The notes: a model not told the origin generated them from the sequence alone. A stretch of 64,000 nucleotides of DNA from Thalassovita sp. (GCA_002729595.1 PBYL01000192.1:91266-155265), one strand, 5' to 3'; shown: positions 9,518 to 19,475, numbered from the stretch's first letter. Program-made: numbers and translations.

Positions 9518-9652
9518 TTAATCATAAGTAAACCTGCAGATGTTTTAATTAAACCTGCAAAATGCTTATTTAGCAGAATATGCTTTTGATTAGTATGGAT
9601 AATTGAGACCTATCAACTTACTTTGCTTTTTTTAAACTTAATATCACAGAAG

Positions 9653-10573
9653 ATGACAATGAAACTAAAACAGCTACTTTTTGTCACACTTATAGGAATT
9701 TCATTCAACAGCTTTGGACAAACAAATACAACTGCAACCAGTGACACCAGTTATTGGGAAAAAGGTACCACAATCAGTTTAAATTTTAATCAAGCTGCTT
9801 TCAGTTCTAACTGGAAAGCCGGTGGTGTAAACTCTATTTCATTTGGTGGTTTATTTAGTACTCGTGCTAACTATGCAAGAAACAAAACCACTTGGGATAA
9901 TGCTTTCGAATTACAATATGGTGTTGTAAATAACGAAGGACAAAGTACTAGAAAAAGTGCCGACCGTATCTACTTTGATACGAAAGTTGGTCACAAAATA
10001 TCTGACTCTAAGTGGAGTGTTTTTGGTTCTATGAACTTTCTAACCCAGTTTACAAAAGGTTACGAATATGGAGAAGATGCTGTAACAGGTGATGAAACCA
10101 AAACACTAATCTCGAACTTTATGGCACCAGGCTTTTTAACCTTCGCTTGGGGTATGGAATATAAGCCTGTAGATTTCTTTTATGTAAGGCTATCACCATT
10201 TGCACCTCGTTTTACATTTGTAACTGACGATGAAATTTTGGACAACCCTGAAACCAGTAACTACGGTGTTGAAGATGGAAGTCATGTAAGATCAGAATGG
10301 TTGGCGTTCCAATTACTTTCAGAACTGAACAAAGATGTTTCAGAAAATCTGAACTTGAAATTGAGATACTTAATGTATGCTAACTACGAAGAATTTGCTG
10401 GTGATAAAATTGACCACAGACTCGATGCAATTGTAACTGCAAGTGTTACAAAATACATCAACACCAGTTTAACACTTAACTTGTTATACGACTACGATCA
10501 AGACGATCAAATTCAGCTAGCACAAGCTTTAGCACTTGGTTTCCAATACAAATTTGGTAGTGCTGCTAAATAA
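9653..10573 (+). CDS. DUF3078 domain protein (predicted outer-membrane or secreted)
   Basis: This protein of about 306 aa has a signal peptide (MTMKLKQLLFVTLIGISFNSFGQ) ending in the Bacteroidota-typical Gln after cleavage. The open frame extends 10 codons upstream to a TTG at 9623, but the hydrophobic leader fits better from the ATG at 9653 or 9659. The mature part shows alternating amphipathic beta strands with many Trp and Tyr residues, as in the DUF3078 family (motif SLNFNQAAFSSNWKAGG). A beta-barrel-like outer-membrane location is inferred, and no function is established. A clear intrinsic terminator follows at 10602. Confidence 0.85.
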   Translation: MTMKLKQLLFVTLIGISFNSFGQTNTTATSDTSYWEKGTTISLNFNQAAFSSNWKAGGVNSISFGGLFSTRANYARNKTTWDNAFELQYGVVNNEGQSTRKSADRIYFDTKVGHKISDSKWSVFGSMNFLTQFTKGYEYGEDAVTGDETKTLISNFMAPGFLTFAWGMEYKPVDFFYVRLSPFAPRFTFVTDDEILDNPETSNYGVEDGSHVRSEWLAFQLLSELNKDVSENLNLKLRYLMYANYEEFAGDKIDHRLDAIVTASVTKYINTSLTLNLLYDYDQDDQIQLAQALALGFQYKFGSAAK

Positions 10574-10601
10574 TTCTACTGAATTTTTAAAAGATATATT
10601 T

Positions 10602-10636
10602 GAGGAAGTCTGCACTTAAGGCTTCCTCTTTTTTTT
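10602..10636 (+). terminator. Intrinsic terminator after the DUF3078 gene
   Basis: The stem GAGGAAG (10602-10608) pairs with CTTCCTC (10622-10628) and runs into a stretch of T residues. It closes the DUF3078 transcript 29 bp after the stop codon. Confidence 0.85.
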
Positions 10637-10759
10637 AAATTATCTCCGATTTTTAGCAATCTCAATAAAAATGTAGCAAATTTGAACCATATTTAGCCGG
10701 AAAATGAGCATCATTTCCTATATTTAAGTTTAAACTACACTCAATACCATAATTTTTTT

Positions 10760-13174
10760 ATGCAGGATCTCAACGATTTTCTAGAATTGGAGATTTATCC
10801 GGTTGTTTACAACAGGCTGGATGTACTTTTACCAGAATTCGATTTGCAGTTCAGGCAGAAGTATTGGCAAAGTGCCAAAAATAACCTGCTTAAAACCGAT
10901 GGTACAGAAGGTAGTTCGGGTGCTTCAGTTTATATCTACGAAAACAGACCGGGCATATTAAAAAGCTACAAAGCTTCTGCCCCAAGCAGAAATTTGGCTT
11001 CTTACATTTGTGAAAGAGATGCTAAAGAATGGATTGAAGCGGTGAAGTTTCTGGCAGAATTTGCAGGAGTAACAGTTCCTCCAAATTCTTATAACGAAAC
11101 TCCAGAAAGAAGAGAGCAGGCTAAAACTCGCGCTAAAGCCAGAGATGTTTGGCAAGAATTAGAAAGCTTTTTTCATTACTTGTTACAACACGATGCGGCT
11201 GCTAAAGATCATCTCAAATACTTAAAAGAAGAAAGAGGATTTTCTGATGATGATATAGATTTTACTGGCTTCGGTTATTATCCCGGTAAAGAGAGATGTG
11301 ATGCCTATCTGCAAAGAAAAGGATTCGAAAATACTGTAATTAACTCGGTGCTTTCGTCTTTTACTGCTGATGAACGTTACAATCTGGCGATTCCAACCGG
11401 AGACCAATTAGGAAGAACTTCTGGTTTTATACTTAGAAATATAGAACCAAATGATAAAGGAGATAGGTATAGATATACTACTGGTTTCGAAAAGTCTAAA
11501 CAGCTTTTTAACCATACAAATACCAATCAAAAATTTGGAGAGCCACTCATTTTAGTTGAGGGGCAGATTGATTCGAAACTCATCGAAGCCAGAGAGATTG
11601 GTAGGGCTGCATCAATTAATGGAAGCGACTTGTCTAAGCATCAGGCAGATTCCATTATTCAAGCAAAAGAAAAAGATATCATTATCGCTTTTGATGGAGA
11701 CTCAGCAGGAAAAACGGCTACTTACAAAGCTATTGAAAAACTGCTCTCCTACCCCGAGAGCGAACATTTAAATATTCTGGTTGCAGAATTACCAGAAGGG
11801 TTAAAAGACCCCAACGATTATATAAAAGCACAAGGAACAGCATCTTTCAAAAAAATTATTGATAATGCGAACCCTTTGCATATTTGGTTAAACCTGCACA
11901 TTATCGATGAAATTGCAGGTAAAAATGCACAGTTTCTCAGTACCATTCAGCAAGAGAAATACATAGAGCAAGTTGCACATTATGCTGCTTTAATTAAAAA
12001 TCAGCTAATTCGCGGTCGCTTCATAGATGTTTTCATGAAAAGCCATGGAGAGCATTCTGATGTTTCTCGACTTACTATTGAAGAAGCTGCCGCAAAACTG
12101 AGATACAACCAACAGGTTGAAGATGAGACCAAAGCGCTACAACAAGTAACATTGGAAGCTGGCAGAAAGCTGAGAGATGGAAAGTTGACAGAGGCCAAAA
12201 CTCATCTAGAAAAATACCTTTCTCAATATACCAGTGCAGAGATTAGAGAAAAGGTTAAGCCTTACAGCTTTGATGAATTTCTAGAAGAAACTGCAAAAGA
12301 ACCAGACGATTTAAGAACCGGAATTGATTCTTTAGATCAGATCATCAGAATACCACAATCTGCAATTACTTTGATTGCAGCAAGACCTTCGCACGGTAAA
12401 ACCAGCTTAATGCTCAATATGTTTTATAACATGATTAAGCTTTACCCGCATAAAGAATTTTTCTTCTTTACCTATGAGGAACCTGCAAAATACCTTATGC
12501 TTAAAATTCTCAATAGAATTCTTTTTGAGGAATTTAGATTTGAGGCAGGGCTAAATTATCTTAGAAAATACCAAGCAGGTAAAAAAGAATACAACCAAGA
12601 TGTTGAAAATGCCAAGAGAAAACTGGGCGATTTAATCAATACCAAAAGATTGAATATTTTCAGTTTTAACTTAAATGATATTGAACTTGCCGAAGCGGTA
12701 AAAGCACAATATGTAAAAGATAGAACAGGAGCGGTTTACATCGACTATATTCAAAAAATTCCGGTTAACCAATCGGTAAAAGGCTACGAAGTAATTAAGC
12801 AAATTTCAAACACCATACTTAATAAAATTGCTGTTCCATTGCAGATTCCGGTAATTCTAGGAGCACAGTTTAACAGAGAAGCACGTGCCAGCAGAATTGG
12901 AGATTTGCACGCAGATATGTTGAGAGAAGGTGGTGATTTGGAGCAAGATGCAAACACCGTTTTAGGTTTGTTAAACTACAACTTTGTAGAAGACAAAGAA
13001 GATGAGTTTGGAGTTCCTTTCAAAAAAGGAGAAGTAGCTCAATTAGATATTAAATCTCTAAAATACAGAAACGGAACACCGGGTAAAATTGCACACTTGG
13101 AGCTTCATGGTAAATACCAATTAGTTAATTCGCTAGAAAAGGTTTCTGCGCTCAATTATTTAAGAAGCGACTGA
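10760..13174 (+). CDS. TOPRIM primase / DnaB-like helicase fusion protein
   Basis: This is an 804-aa bifunctional replication protein. Residues about 1-105 resemble a CHC2 primase zinc-binding fold but lack the four metal ligands. A primase-like region follows, with a TOPRIM domain (about 258-345) showing Glu267 in LVEGQID and the DxD-type pair Asp312/Asp314 in FDGDSAG. The C-terminal RecA-like helicase domain (about 515-790) has Walker A ARPSHGKTS (Lys547), Walker B GAVYIDYIQ (Asp662) and AQFNREAR, as in the DnaB C-terminal domain. The order matches T7 gp4 and Twinkle. It should prime and unwind DNA at a fork, possibly for the iteron replicon encoded about 7 kb downstream. The DnaB N-terminal domain is absent. 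The gene stands alone on its strand. Confidence 0.88.
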   Translation: MQDLNDFLELEIYPVVYNRLDVLLPEFDLQFRQKYWQSAKNNLLKTDGTEGSSGASVYIYENRPGILKSYKASAPSRNLASYICERDAKEWIEAVKFLAEFAGVTVPPNSYNETPERREQAKTRAKARDVWQELESFFHYLLQHDAAAKDHLKYLKEERGFSDDDIDFTGFGYYPGKERCDAYLQRKGFENTVINSVLSSFTADERYNLAIPTGDQLGRTSGFILRNIEPNDKGDRYRYTTGFEKSKQLFNHTNTNQKFGEPLILVEGQIDSKLIEAREIGRAASINGSDLSKHQADSIIQAKEKDIIIAFDGDSAGKTATYKAIEKLLSYPESEHLNILVAELPEGLKDPNDYIKAQGTASFKKIIDNANPLHIWLNLHIIDEIAGKNAQFLSTIQQEKYIEQVAHYAALIKNQLIRGRFIDVFMKSHGEHSDVSRLTIEEAAAKLRYNQQVEDETKALQQVTLEAGRKLRDGKLTEAKTHLEKYLSQYTSAEIREKVKPYSFDEFLEETAKEPDDLRTGIDSLDQIIRIPQSAITLIAARPSHGKTSLMLNMFYNMIKLYPHKEFFFFTYEEPAKYLMLKILNRILFEEFRFEAGLNYLRKYQAGKKEYNQDVENAKRKLGDLINTKRLNIFSFNLNDIELAEAVKAQYVKDRTGAVYIDYIQKIPVNQSVKGYEVIKQISNTILNKIAVPLQIPVILGAQFNREARASRIGDLHADMLREGGDLEQDANTVLGLLNYNFVEDKEDEFGVPFKKGEVAQLDIKSLKYRNGTPGKIAHLELHGKYQLVNSLEKVSALNYLRSD

Positions 13175-13178
13175 TAGT

Positions 13179-13997
13179 TTATATACCAGAATCTGACAAA
13201 CTTTGCTGTGCTGCTTTGATAGAGTTTCGTAAATCTTTATCCATCTCTGCATGGTCTAGATTTACATCTTCGAAGAATGCTTCTTTGATTTTAGCATTGG
13301 TTAAATCTGTTTCCATCAGATTCGTCTTTTTAAGCTGAGCACCTGAAAGTTCGGTACCAATTAATTTTGCCCGCCATAAACTAGCTCGACTCAAATTGGT
13401 ATTATTCAATTTAGCATTCGAAAGATTTACTCCTCTTAACAAAGCATTTGAGAGATCTGCATTACTTAAATCCGCATCACTTAAATTAGAATAGCTCAAG
13501 TCTGCATTTCGCAAATCGGCATAACTTAAATCGGCTCCTTTTAGATTCGCTTTCACCAAATTTGCTTGATGTAAATCGGCATGAGCCAAATAGCAATTAG
13601 AAAGGTTTATTCTGCCATAACCTATTTTGTTCAGCCTTTTTATGTTACCCACAATTCTATACTTAGCTTCTTTTTCTTCCCAACCTCTAAAATCATCAAT
13701 CTCTTCTTGGTAGCGCTCAGATTTTTGTTTCTTCTCTAAAAATTTATTGAGATAAGCTAAGAGCACACCAAAGACGAAAATGTCAAAAAGTAGGCCGTGA
13801 GCTTCTATAAGTATGTCTTTGCCATTAGTTGTTTCAAGATAACGAATATCTAAAACAGAGATAATTACAATCAAAAACAAACCCACCACAACAGTAATTC
13901 CGATTGGGGTTTGTATGAGTCTTAGTAGTCGTGAGTACTGAAGCTTTTGTATAGCTAAAACTCTATGGTACAATTTTCCGCGTCTTTTCAAAACCAA
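13179..13997 (-). CDS. Membrane-anchored pentapeptide-repeat protein
   Basis: This 272-aa protein has two N-terminal transmembrane helices (about residues 32-50 and 68-85), a charged linker, and a run of pentapeptide repeats of A(D/N)LXX type from about residue 125 to 250 (for example ADLSYADLRNADLSYSNLSD). These repeats fold into a right-handed quadrilateral beta helix. Known members protect gyrase or act as scaffolds, but membrane-tethered forms are of unknown role. The gene ends 5 bp from the convergent primase-helicase stop, without a terminator between them. Confidence 0.87.
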   Translation of the reverse strand: MVLKRRGKLYHRVLAIQKLQYSRLLRLIQTPIGITVVVGLFLIVIISVLDIRYLETTNGKDILIEAHGLLFDIFVFGVLLAYLNKFLEKKQKSERYQEEIDDFRGWEEKEAKYRIVGNIKRLNKIGYGRINLSNCYLAHADLHQANLVKANLKGADLSYADLRNADLSYSNLSDADLSNADLSNALLRGVNLSNAKLNNTNLSRASLWRAKLIGTELSGAQLKKTNLMETDLTNAKIKEAFFEDVNLDHAEMDKDLRNSIKAAQQSLSDSGI

Positions 13998-14322
13998 TAA
14001 ATATTCTTATTAGAAATATAGTAAATAGAAGTTAATTTTTGTATTTGACTGACACTACACATTCAATGTTTTAAAGCAGTAATACGTTTATGTATGGCAA
14101 GGTATCCTAAGAATTGTACAATCCAAATATTGTAAAAATCTAAAATTAATGGAAAATAAATTCTATATCTTTAACTTAAGCTTCAAAAAATGCAATTTTA
14201 CCGGCTGTTTTTTTGAATTATTCTTTCTATATTTATATTTAACTAATTAATGGCACTATTGCTAATATTCTATTGTTGAAGTTGAACTATAATCGATCAC
14301 AAGTGCTAAATAAAAATATCAC
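13998..14322. other. Intergenic stretch without visible gene
   Basis: These 325 bp separate the divergent pentapeptide-repeat and PAS-kinase genes and must hold both promoters. The sequence is AT-rich. I see no repeat, hairpin or open frame worth reporting. Confidence 0.5.
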
Positions 14323-16245
14323 ATGTTAATGAATAATCACCATAATGAGCAATATAAAATTATTAAAACTAATCTAGATGCTATTATACAAGAATCACCT
14401 GTTCCATTAATTTTAGTCGACAGGCAACTGAATATCTTGTTTGCTAATCGTAGTGCTGCTGATTTGTATGGTTACAAAATGGGAATGGCTGGTTTAAGCT
14501 TTCGTAGCTTACTAAATAAAAAACCAATAAATGAAGATCCAGAGTTCCTTTTTTCTGTAGAAGAACACAAACATCTTGATGAAACACTTATATATGTTGG
14601 CGTAAAATACTCAGAATATCAGTATGAAGATGAGCAATGTTACATTCTTCAAATAAACGATATATCTGAAGTAAAAAAACATCAACATAAAATAAAAGAC
14701 CTCATTGAGCAGACGCATCTTTTAAGCGCTACTATTTTAAAAAGCCAAAGTGAATTGCTCAGTAAAGAATCTAGATTAAACTCACTCTTACAATCTCAAA
14801 ATAATTTCTTAATCAGGATTGACCCTGATGGTAAATACACTTTTGCCAACTATAGCTTTCTGAGCAAGTTTGGCTTTAGAGAATCTGAATTACTTAAAAA
14901 AGAGCTTTTCCAGATTATTTATACAGAAGATAGAAACATCTGTAAAGAAGCAATAAACTATTGCTTGCACAATCCGGGAAAGATAAAAACTGTAAACCTC
15001 AGAATATTCTTATCACAAGAACACATTGCTGTAATTGAATGGGAGTTTTATGGGATTTTAGGAGCCGGAAATAAAATTACAGAAATACAGGCAGTTGGTA
15101 GAGACATCACCATAAACATTCATACCCAAGAAAAACTGCAAAAAACATTAGCCTTGTTTACTTCTGTTTTTAATGAATCTAGTGATGCTTTGTTTATTGT
15201 AGACTCTGAAAATTCTACCATACTAGATTGTAATGATAGATCGGTAACCTTGTTTGATTTTGAAAGCAAAGACGAGATTATTGGTAAGTCGAGCAACGAA
15301 TTTGAAGTGAATCTTAGAAATCAGCTTAAATCTTTAAATTCTGGTGAGGGTGAAGAAATTAGTAAAGAACTTTTACTGAAATCTAACAAAAATGAGCATT
15401 TCTGGGGCTTGGTTGTTTCTAAAAACATCCCTTACCTCAATGAAAAAATTACGCTTTTAAAAATTACTGATATTACGGAGAAGAAGAGAAAGGAAGAAGA
15501 AATTAGTGCACTTCTCAATAAAACATTGATCTACAATCAACAACTTGAGACCAACAATAATGAGCTCAACAAGCTCAATACAGAAATGGATAATTTCGTG
15601 TATAGGGTATCTCATGATTTGAGAGCGCCAATCGCCTCTACCATGGGACTTGTAGATTTAGCAAAAGAAGAATCCAATCCTCAAAAAATACATCAATACC
15701 TCGATCTGCAACATCAAAGTCTGAGCAAACTGGATGCTTTTATCCAAGATATTATGGATTACTCTAGAAACAACAGACAAGAAGTTGAAAAAGAAAATAT
15801 TAACCTCAGAGATCTGATTAATCAGCAAATCTCTCAATTTTATTTTGGTAATGTTAAAGAAGAGATTGCTATCAATAACAATATCAGCGAAGACTTTAAC
15901 ATCATTTCTGATCACAGGAGGCTATCTGTTATTTTTGGTAATGTTTTGTCTAATGCAATTAGATACAGCAATACTTTAAAAACTCACTCTTATATAAATT
16001 TTGATGCAGAGCTAACAGATGAATTTATTTTTGTGACTGTTGAGGATAACGGTATTGGAATTGCGGAAGAATATCTCGACGAAATTTTTAAAATGTTTTT
16101 TAGAGTAGGTGATGTTGGTAAAAATGGTTCTGGTTTAGGTCTTTATATTGTGAAAGAAACGCTAGAGAAGCTAGAAGGCTCAATTGAAGTCAATTCAACT
16201 TCTGGTAGAGGCAGTACTTTCACCATTAGGTTACCAAAAAATTAG
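14323..16245 (+). CDS. PAS-domain sensor histidine kinase (orphan)
   Basis: This is a 640-aa cytoplasmic kinase without membrane segments. It has about three PAS modules (roughly residues 15-120, 150-265 and 275-390), a HisKA dimerisation helix with phospho-accepting His431 in VYRVSHDLRAP, and a HATPase_c domain with N-box FGNVLSNAIRYS and G-boxes VEDNGIGI and GSGLGLYIV. No response regulator lies next to it, so its partner is elsewhere. It resembles the kinase at 24253 in its HisKA/HATPase part (shared VYRVSHDL, SNAIRY, GSGLGLYIVKE), and the two bracket the replication module. It is preceded by a 325-bp non-coding region. Confidence 0.92.
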   Translation: MLMNNHHNEQYKIIKTNLDAIIQESPVPLILVDRQLNILFANRSAADLYGYKMGMAGLSFRSLLNKKPINEDPEFLFSVEEHKHLDETLIYVGVKYSEYQYEDEQCYILQINDISEVKKHQHKIKDLIEQTHLLSATILKSQSELLSKESRLNSLLQSQNNFLIRIDPDGKYTFANYSFLSKFGFRESELLKKELFQIIYTEDRNICKEAINYCLHNPGKIKTVNLRIFLSQEHIAVIEWEFYGILGAGNKITEIQAVGRDITINIHTQEKLQKTLALFTSVFNESSDALFIVDSENSTILDCNDRSVTLFDFESKDEIIGKSSNEFEVNLRNQLKSLNSGEGEEISKELLLKSNKNEHFWGLVVSKNIPYLNEKITLLKITDITEKKRKEEEISALLNKTLIYNQQLETNNNELNKLNTEMDNFVYRVSHDLRAPIASTMGLVDLAKEESNPQKIHQYLDLQHQSLSKLDAFIQDIMDYSRNNRQEVEKENINLRDLINQQISQFYFGNVKEEIAINNNISEDFNIISDHRRLSVIFGNVLSNAIRYSNTLKTHSYINFDAELTDEFIFVTVEDNGIGIAEEYLDEIFKMFFRVGDVGKNGSGLGLYIVKETLEKLEGSIEVNSTSGRGSTFTIRLPKN

Positions 16246-16342
16246 AGATGTTTTTTTGTTAATCCCTGTTCGCGAAGGCTGATAATCTTTAAAAAAAAAT
16301 TAGAAGGTTTAATTAAAATCTTTAATTATTTAATTTCACCCC

Positions 16343-18601
16343 ATGAATAAGGGTATTTTTTTTTGTGTGCTATTCCTGATATTCTCTGCGTGTGATTCAG
16401 GAAATAAGAGAGAAAAAGAGGAGAATTTAAGCAAATATGTAAATCCTTTTATTGGTACAGACGGCCACGGACATACTTATCCGGGAGCATCTTTGCCTTT
16501 TGCCATGGTGCAATTAAGTCCAGATAACGGATGGGAAGGTTGGGATTGGAGTTCTGGTTACCACTATTCAAAACCGCAGATTGTCGGGTTTAGCCATACA
16601 CATTTAAGCGGAACTGGTATTGGAGATATGCTCGATGTTTTGGTAATGCCAACACTCAGAGATGTTGTAAACGATACAACTGGCCAAGGTAGAGGTTTTA
16701 TGCAAAGTTTCTTGTCTACCTATTCACATGCTAATGAGCAGGCATCTCCTGGCTATTACTCAGTTAAATTCGACCAATCAGAAATATTTGCCGAAATGAC
16801 CAGTACCAAAAGAGCTGGTTTGCATAGCTATACATTTCCTAAAGGTGATTCTGCCACGGTGTTGATCGACCTTGCTTGGTCTGTAAACGATGATGAAGCT
16901 ACAGATTCGTACATGTATGTTGAAGATGATTCATCAACGGTAGTCGGTTATAGATTTTCTAAAGGTTGGGCTAAAGATCAAAAAGTTTACTTTGCTGCTA
17001 AGTTTTCTAGAAAATTTGATCGATTTAAACTTGTTCGAAATGGGATCTTAAATAGAGGGATTAACGAAGTAAATGCAAAACACAGCACTGGTGCTTTTCA
17101 CTTTGAAAACACTGAAAAACTACCCATTTTGTTAAAAATAGGTATATCATCGGTGAGTGAAGAAGCTGCCATCAAAAACCTAGAAAATGAGATTAAGGAC
17201 TGGGATTTTGAAGCAGTAGTTAAGGAATCTAAAAAAGTGTGGAATGCTGAATTAGAAAAAATTTACATCCGAACACCAGACATTCAAGTAAAAACCAATT
17301 TCTATACGGCATTGTACCATTTGATGCAAGCACCGAATTTATATAGCGATGTTGATGGAAATTTTCGGGCAGTAAACAATCAGATAGTTAAAGCAGAAGG
17401 CTACGATAAGTATTATACTTTTTCACTTTGGGATACATTTAGGGCAGCCCATCCCCTATTTACAATTTTTCAGCCCCAAAAAACAGATGATTTTATAGAA
17501 TCTATGTTGAGTTTTTACGAAAACAATCCTGATTCTACTTTGCCAGAATGGGCACTTTGGGGAAATGAAACCAATACCATGATCGGTTACCACTCTACGC
17601 CAGTAATAGCAGATGCTTGGTTAAAAGGAATTAATGATTTTAATGGTTTACTGGCGCTGAGAGCCATGAAAAATACGGCTAATAGCGATGTAGAAGGCTT
17701 ACCATTTTACAAAGAATTCAAATATATTCCTGCTGATAAACAAAAGGAGTCGGTTTCTAAAACACTTGAATATGCATTTGACGATTGGAGCATAGCCAGA
17801 ATGGCCGAAAACTTTTCGGATACGGCTGCCCAAAGAATCTTCGATGAGAGAGCACAGTATTATAAGAATGTGTTTGATAAAGGAAGCAATTTTATGCGTC
17901 CTAAGCTGGAAGATGGCACTTGGAAAGAGAAAGAATCTCTACTTGGTTCAGCAGAAAGTAATGATTACACAGAAGGCAATGCTTGGCAATATACTTGGTA
18001 TGTTCCACATGATATCGATGGTCTTATAAACTTAATGGGTGGAAAAAATGCTTTTGAAAAAAAGTTAGACTCTCTTTTCACCACTACCCCACCAGAAGAG
18101 CTAAGCAAAGAAATATCTGATATGTCTGGTTTTATCGGGCAATATGTCCATGGAAATGAGCCAAGCCACCACATAGCTTATTTGTACAACTTCGTAGACA
18201 AACCTGAAAAAACACAGGAAAGAGTTAGGCAGATAATGAAGGAGTTCTATAAGCCATCACCAGAAGGTATTATTGGCAACGAAGATTGCGGACAGATGTC
18301 TGCTTGGTACATATTTAGTGCTTTAGGTTTTTATCCAGTTAATCCAGTTGGAGGAGTTTATGAGTTAGGTTCACCAATTGTTCAATATGCAGAAATTGCT
18401 CTTCCCGATGACAAAGCATTCATTATCAGAGCACTCAATCAATCTGATGAAAATATCTATGTGCAATCTGTAACGCTGAATGGGAAAAAAGTAGAAGGGC
18501 ATTCGATCACCCATGAGCAAATTATGGAAGGCGGAGAGCTCATTTTTGAAATGACGAATAGAATTATAAAATCAACTCAAACCCAGACATTATCTAGATA
18601 A
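16343..18601 (+). CDS. GH92-family alpha-mannosidase lipoprotein
   Basis: This 752-aa protein is a glycoside hydrolase family 92 exo-alpha-mannosidase, a calcium-dependent family that trims mannose from host or algal glycans. The N-terminal lipobox FSAC (signal peptide about residues 1-17) predicts a lipoprotein facing the periplasm or surface. Family motifs are NPFIGTDGHGHTYPGA near the start, GFSHTHLSGTG, the SLWDTFRAAHPLFT segment, ALWGNETNTMIGYHS and GNEDCGQMSAWYIFSALGFYP near the end. The length is typical. No SusCD-like genes are nearby, so it is not part of an obvious polysaccharide utilisation locus. The stop codon lies inside a long perfect palindrome shared with the convergent phosphoesterase gene. 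Confidence 0.93.
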   Translation: MNKGIFFCVLFLIFSACDSGNKREKEENLSKYVNPFIGTDGHGHTYPGASLPFAMVQLSPDNGWEGWDWSSGYHYSKPQIVGFSHTHLSGTGIGDMLDVLVMPTLRDVVNDTTGQGRGFMQSFLSTYSHANEQASPGYYSVKFDQSEIFAEMTSTKRAGLHSYTFPKGDSATVLIDLAWSVNDDEATDSYMYVEDDSSTVVGYRFSKGWAKDQKVYFAAKFSRKFDRFKLVRNGILNRGINEVNAKHSTGAFHFENTEKLPILLKIGISSVSEEAAIKNLENEIKDWDFEAVVKESKKVWNAELEKIYIRTPDIQVKTNFYTALYHLMQAPNLYSDVDGNFRAVNNQIVKAEGYDKYYTFSLWDTFRAAHPLFTIFQPQKTDDFIESMLSFYENNPDSTLPEWALWGNETNTMIGYHSTPVIADAWLKGINDFNGLLALRAMKNTANSDVEGLPFYKEFKYIPADKQKESVSKTLEYAFDDWSIARMAENFSDTAAQRIFDERAQYYKNVFDKGSNFMRPKLEDGTWKEKESLLGSAESNDYTEGNAWQYTWYVPHDIDGLINLMGGKNAFEKKLDSLFTTTPPEELSKEISDMSGFIGQYVHGNEPSHHIAYLYNFVDKPEKTQERVRQIMKEFYKPSPEGIIGNEDCGQMSAWYIFSALGFYPVNPVGGVYELGSPIVQYAEIALPDDKAFIIRALNQSDENIYVQSVTLNGKKVEGHSITHEQIMEGGELIFEMTNRIIKSTQTQTLSR

Positions 18602-18612
18602 TGTCTGGGTTT
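18579..18612. terminator. 34-bp perfect palindrome, probable bidirectional terminator
   Basis: Arms of 17 bp (AAACCCAGACATTATCT and its exact complement) abut with no spacer. The palindrome covers the last codons and stop of the GH92 gene and sits 9 bp from the end of the convergent phosphoesterase gene. It should form a strong RNA hairpin on either strand, with short U runs in the outer stem. Confidence 0.7.
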
Positions 18613-18620
18613 ATCTATTC

Positions 18621-19475
18621 TTACAAATCAACCTTATTAGTGTTTTGTATTCCTCTTGCCAATGGATTGCACTGGTATGTATGTACTTCAGTACCTCCTC
18701 TAACTTCTACAATTCTGTAGCCTTTGTATTCCTGCCCCCAACTACCTCCAAAATGCCCATCAAACAAATAGGTTTTACCACCAGAATACATTGCTTCATG
18801 ATGGTCGTGATCGTGCCCATGAAAAATACAAGCAACATTCTCATATGATTCGAGCATATCTGTAATTTCTTTACAGTCAATACCATTATCCACCCATTTC
18901 TTATGGGAGATGTGTAAAAAGACAAATACAGATTTTTTGCTTTTAAATAATTCGAGTTTCTCTTTTACAAAAGAAGCATCGGCACATAAATACTCTCCTT
19001 TCTCATTTGAGGTTGTGCAAAGAATAAATCCACTATCCCCTTTTTCGAAACTGTGGTTAAATGGTATTTTAAATACTTCTTTCCATAATTCTTCACTTAC
19101 CTTGTCGTGGTTTCCCTGTGTGGCATAATAAGGTATTTTAAGGCCTTTAAAGTATTCGTTAGCTTCCTTTAGAAATTTGGGCTCATCGTGAATAATATCA
19201 CCGTTAAACACGCAAAAATCCAAACCCTCATTTTCAGCTTCTTCGTTTAACCAAGTAACTATATTTCTATAGTACATTTTATAAGCTGTTCCTTTTTCAC
19301 CAAAATGCCCATCAGATGCAACTGCGAATCGAATTACATCAATCTTAGCATCATTGTTCTGTGTAGTTTCAGGTTTGCCAGCAAATACACCCGTTGGAGC
19401 TAAAACAGTCGGTACTCCAGCAGCTAAAGCGGCAGATTTCTTTACAAAGTTTCTTCTTGAATTATTCTTATTCAT
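18621..19475 (-). CDS. Metallophosphoesterase with Tat-type leader
   Basis: This 284-aa calcineurin-like phosphoesterase has metal ligands in DGHFGE (Asp55, His57), NGDIIHD (Asp93), GNHD (residues 121-124), a His near HISHKKW, and HGHDHDHH. The N-terminus NNSRRNFVKKSAALAAGVP is a twin-arginine-type export signal, so the folded metalloenzyme is probably exported. Substrate is not predictable within this broad family of phosphomonoesterases and phosphodiesterases. The gene is convergent with GH92 and ends just beyond the shared palindromic terminator. Confidence 0.88.
   Translation of the reverse strand: MNKNNSRRNFVKKSAALAAGVPTVLAPTGVFAGKPETTQNNDAKIDVIRFAVASDGHFGEKGTAYKMYYRNIVTWLNEEAENEGLDFCVFNGDIIHDEPKFLKEANEYFKGLKIPYYATQGNHDKVSEELWKEVFKIPFNHSFEKGDSGFILCTTSNEKGEYLCADASFVKEKLELFKSKKSVFVFLHISHKKWVDNGIDCKEITDMLESYENVACIFHGHDHDHHEAMYSGGKTYLFDGHFGGSWGQEYKGYRIVEVRGGTEVHTYQCNPLARGIQNTNKVDL

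Noticed and set aside
16343..18601. GH92 gene considered as part of a polysaccharide utilisation locus
   Set aside because: No SusC- or SusD-like genes occur in the window and its neighbours are unrelated.
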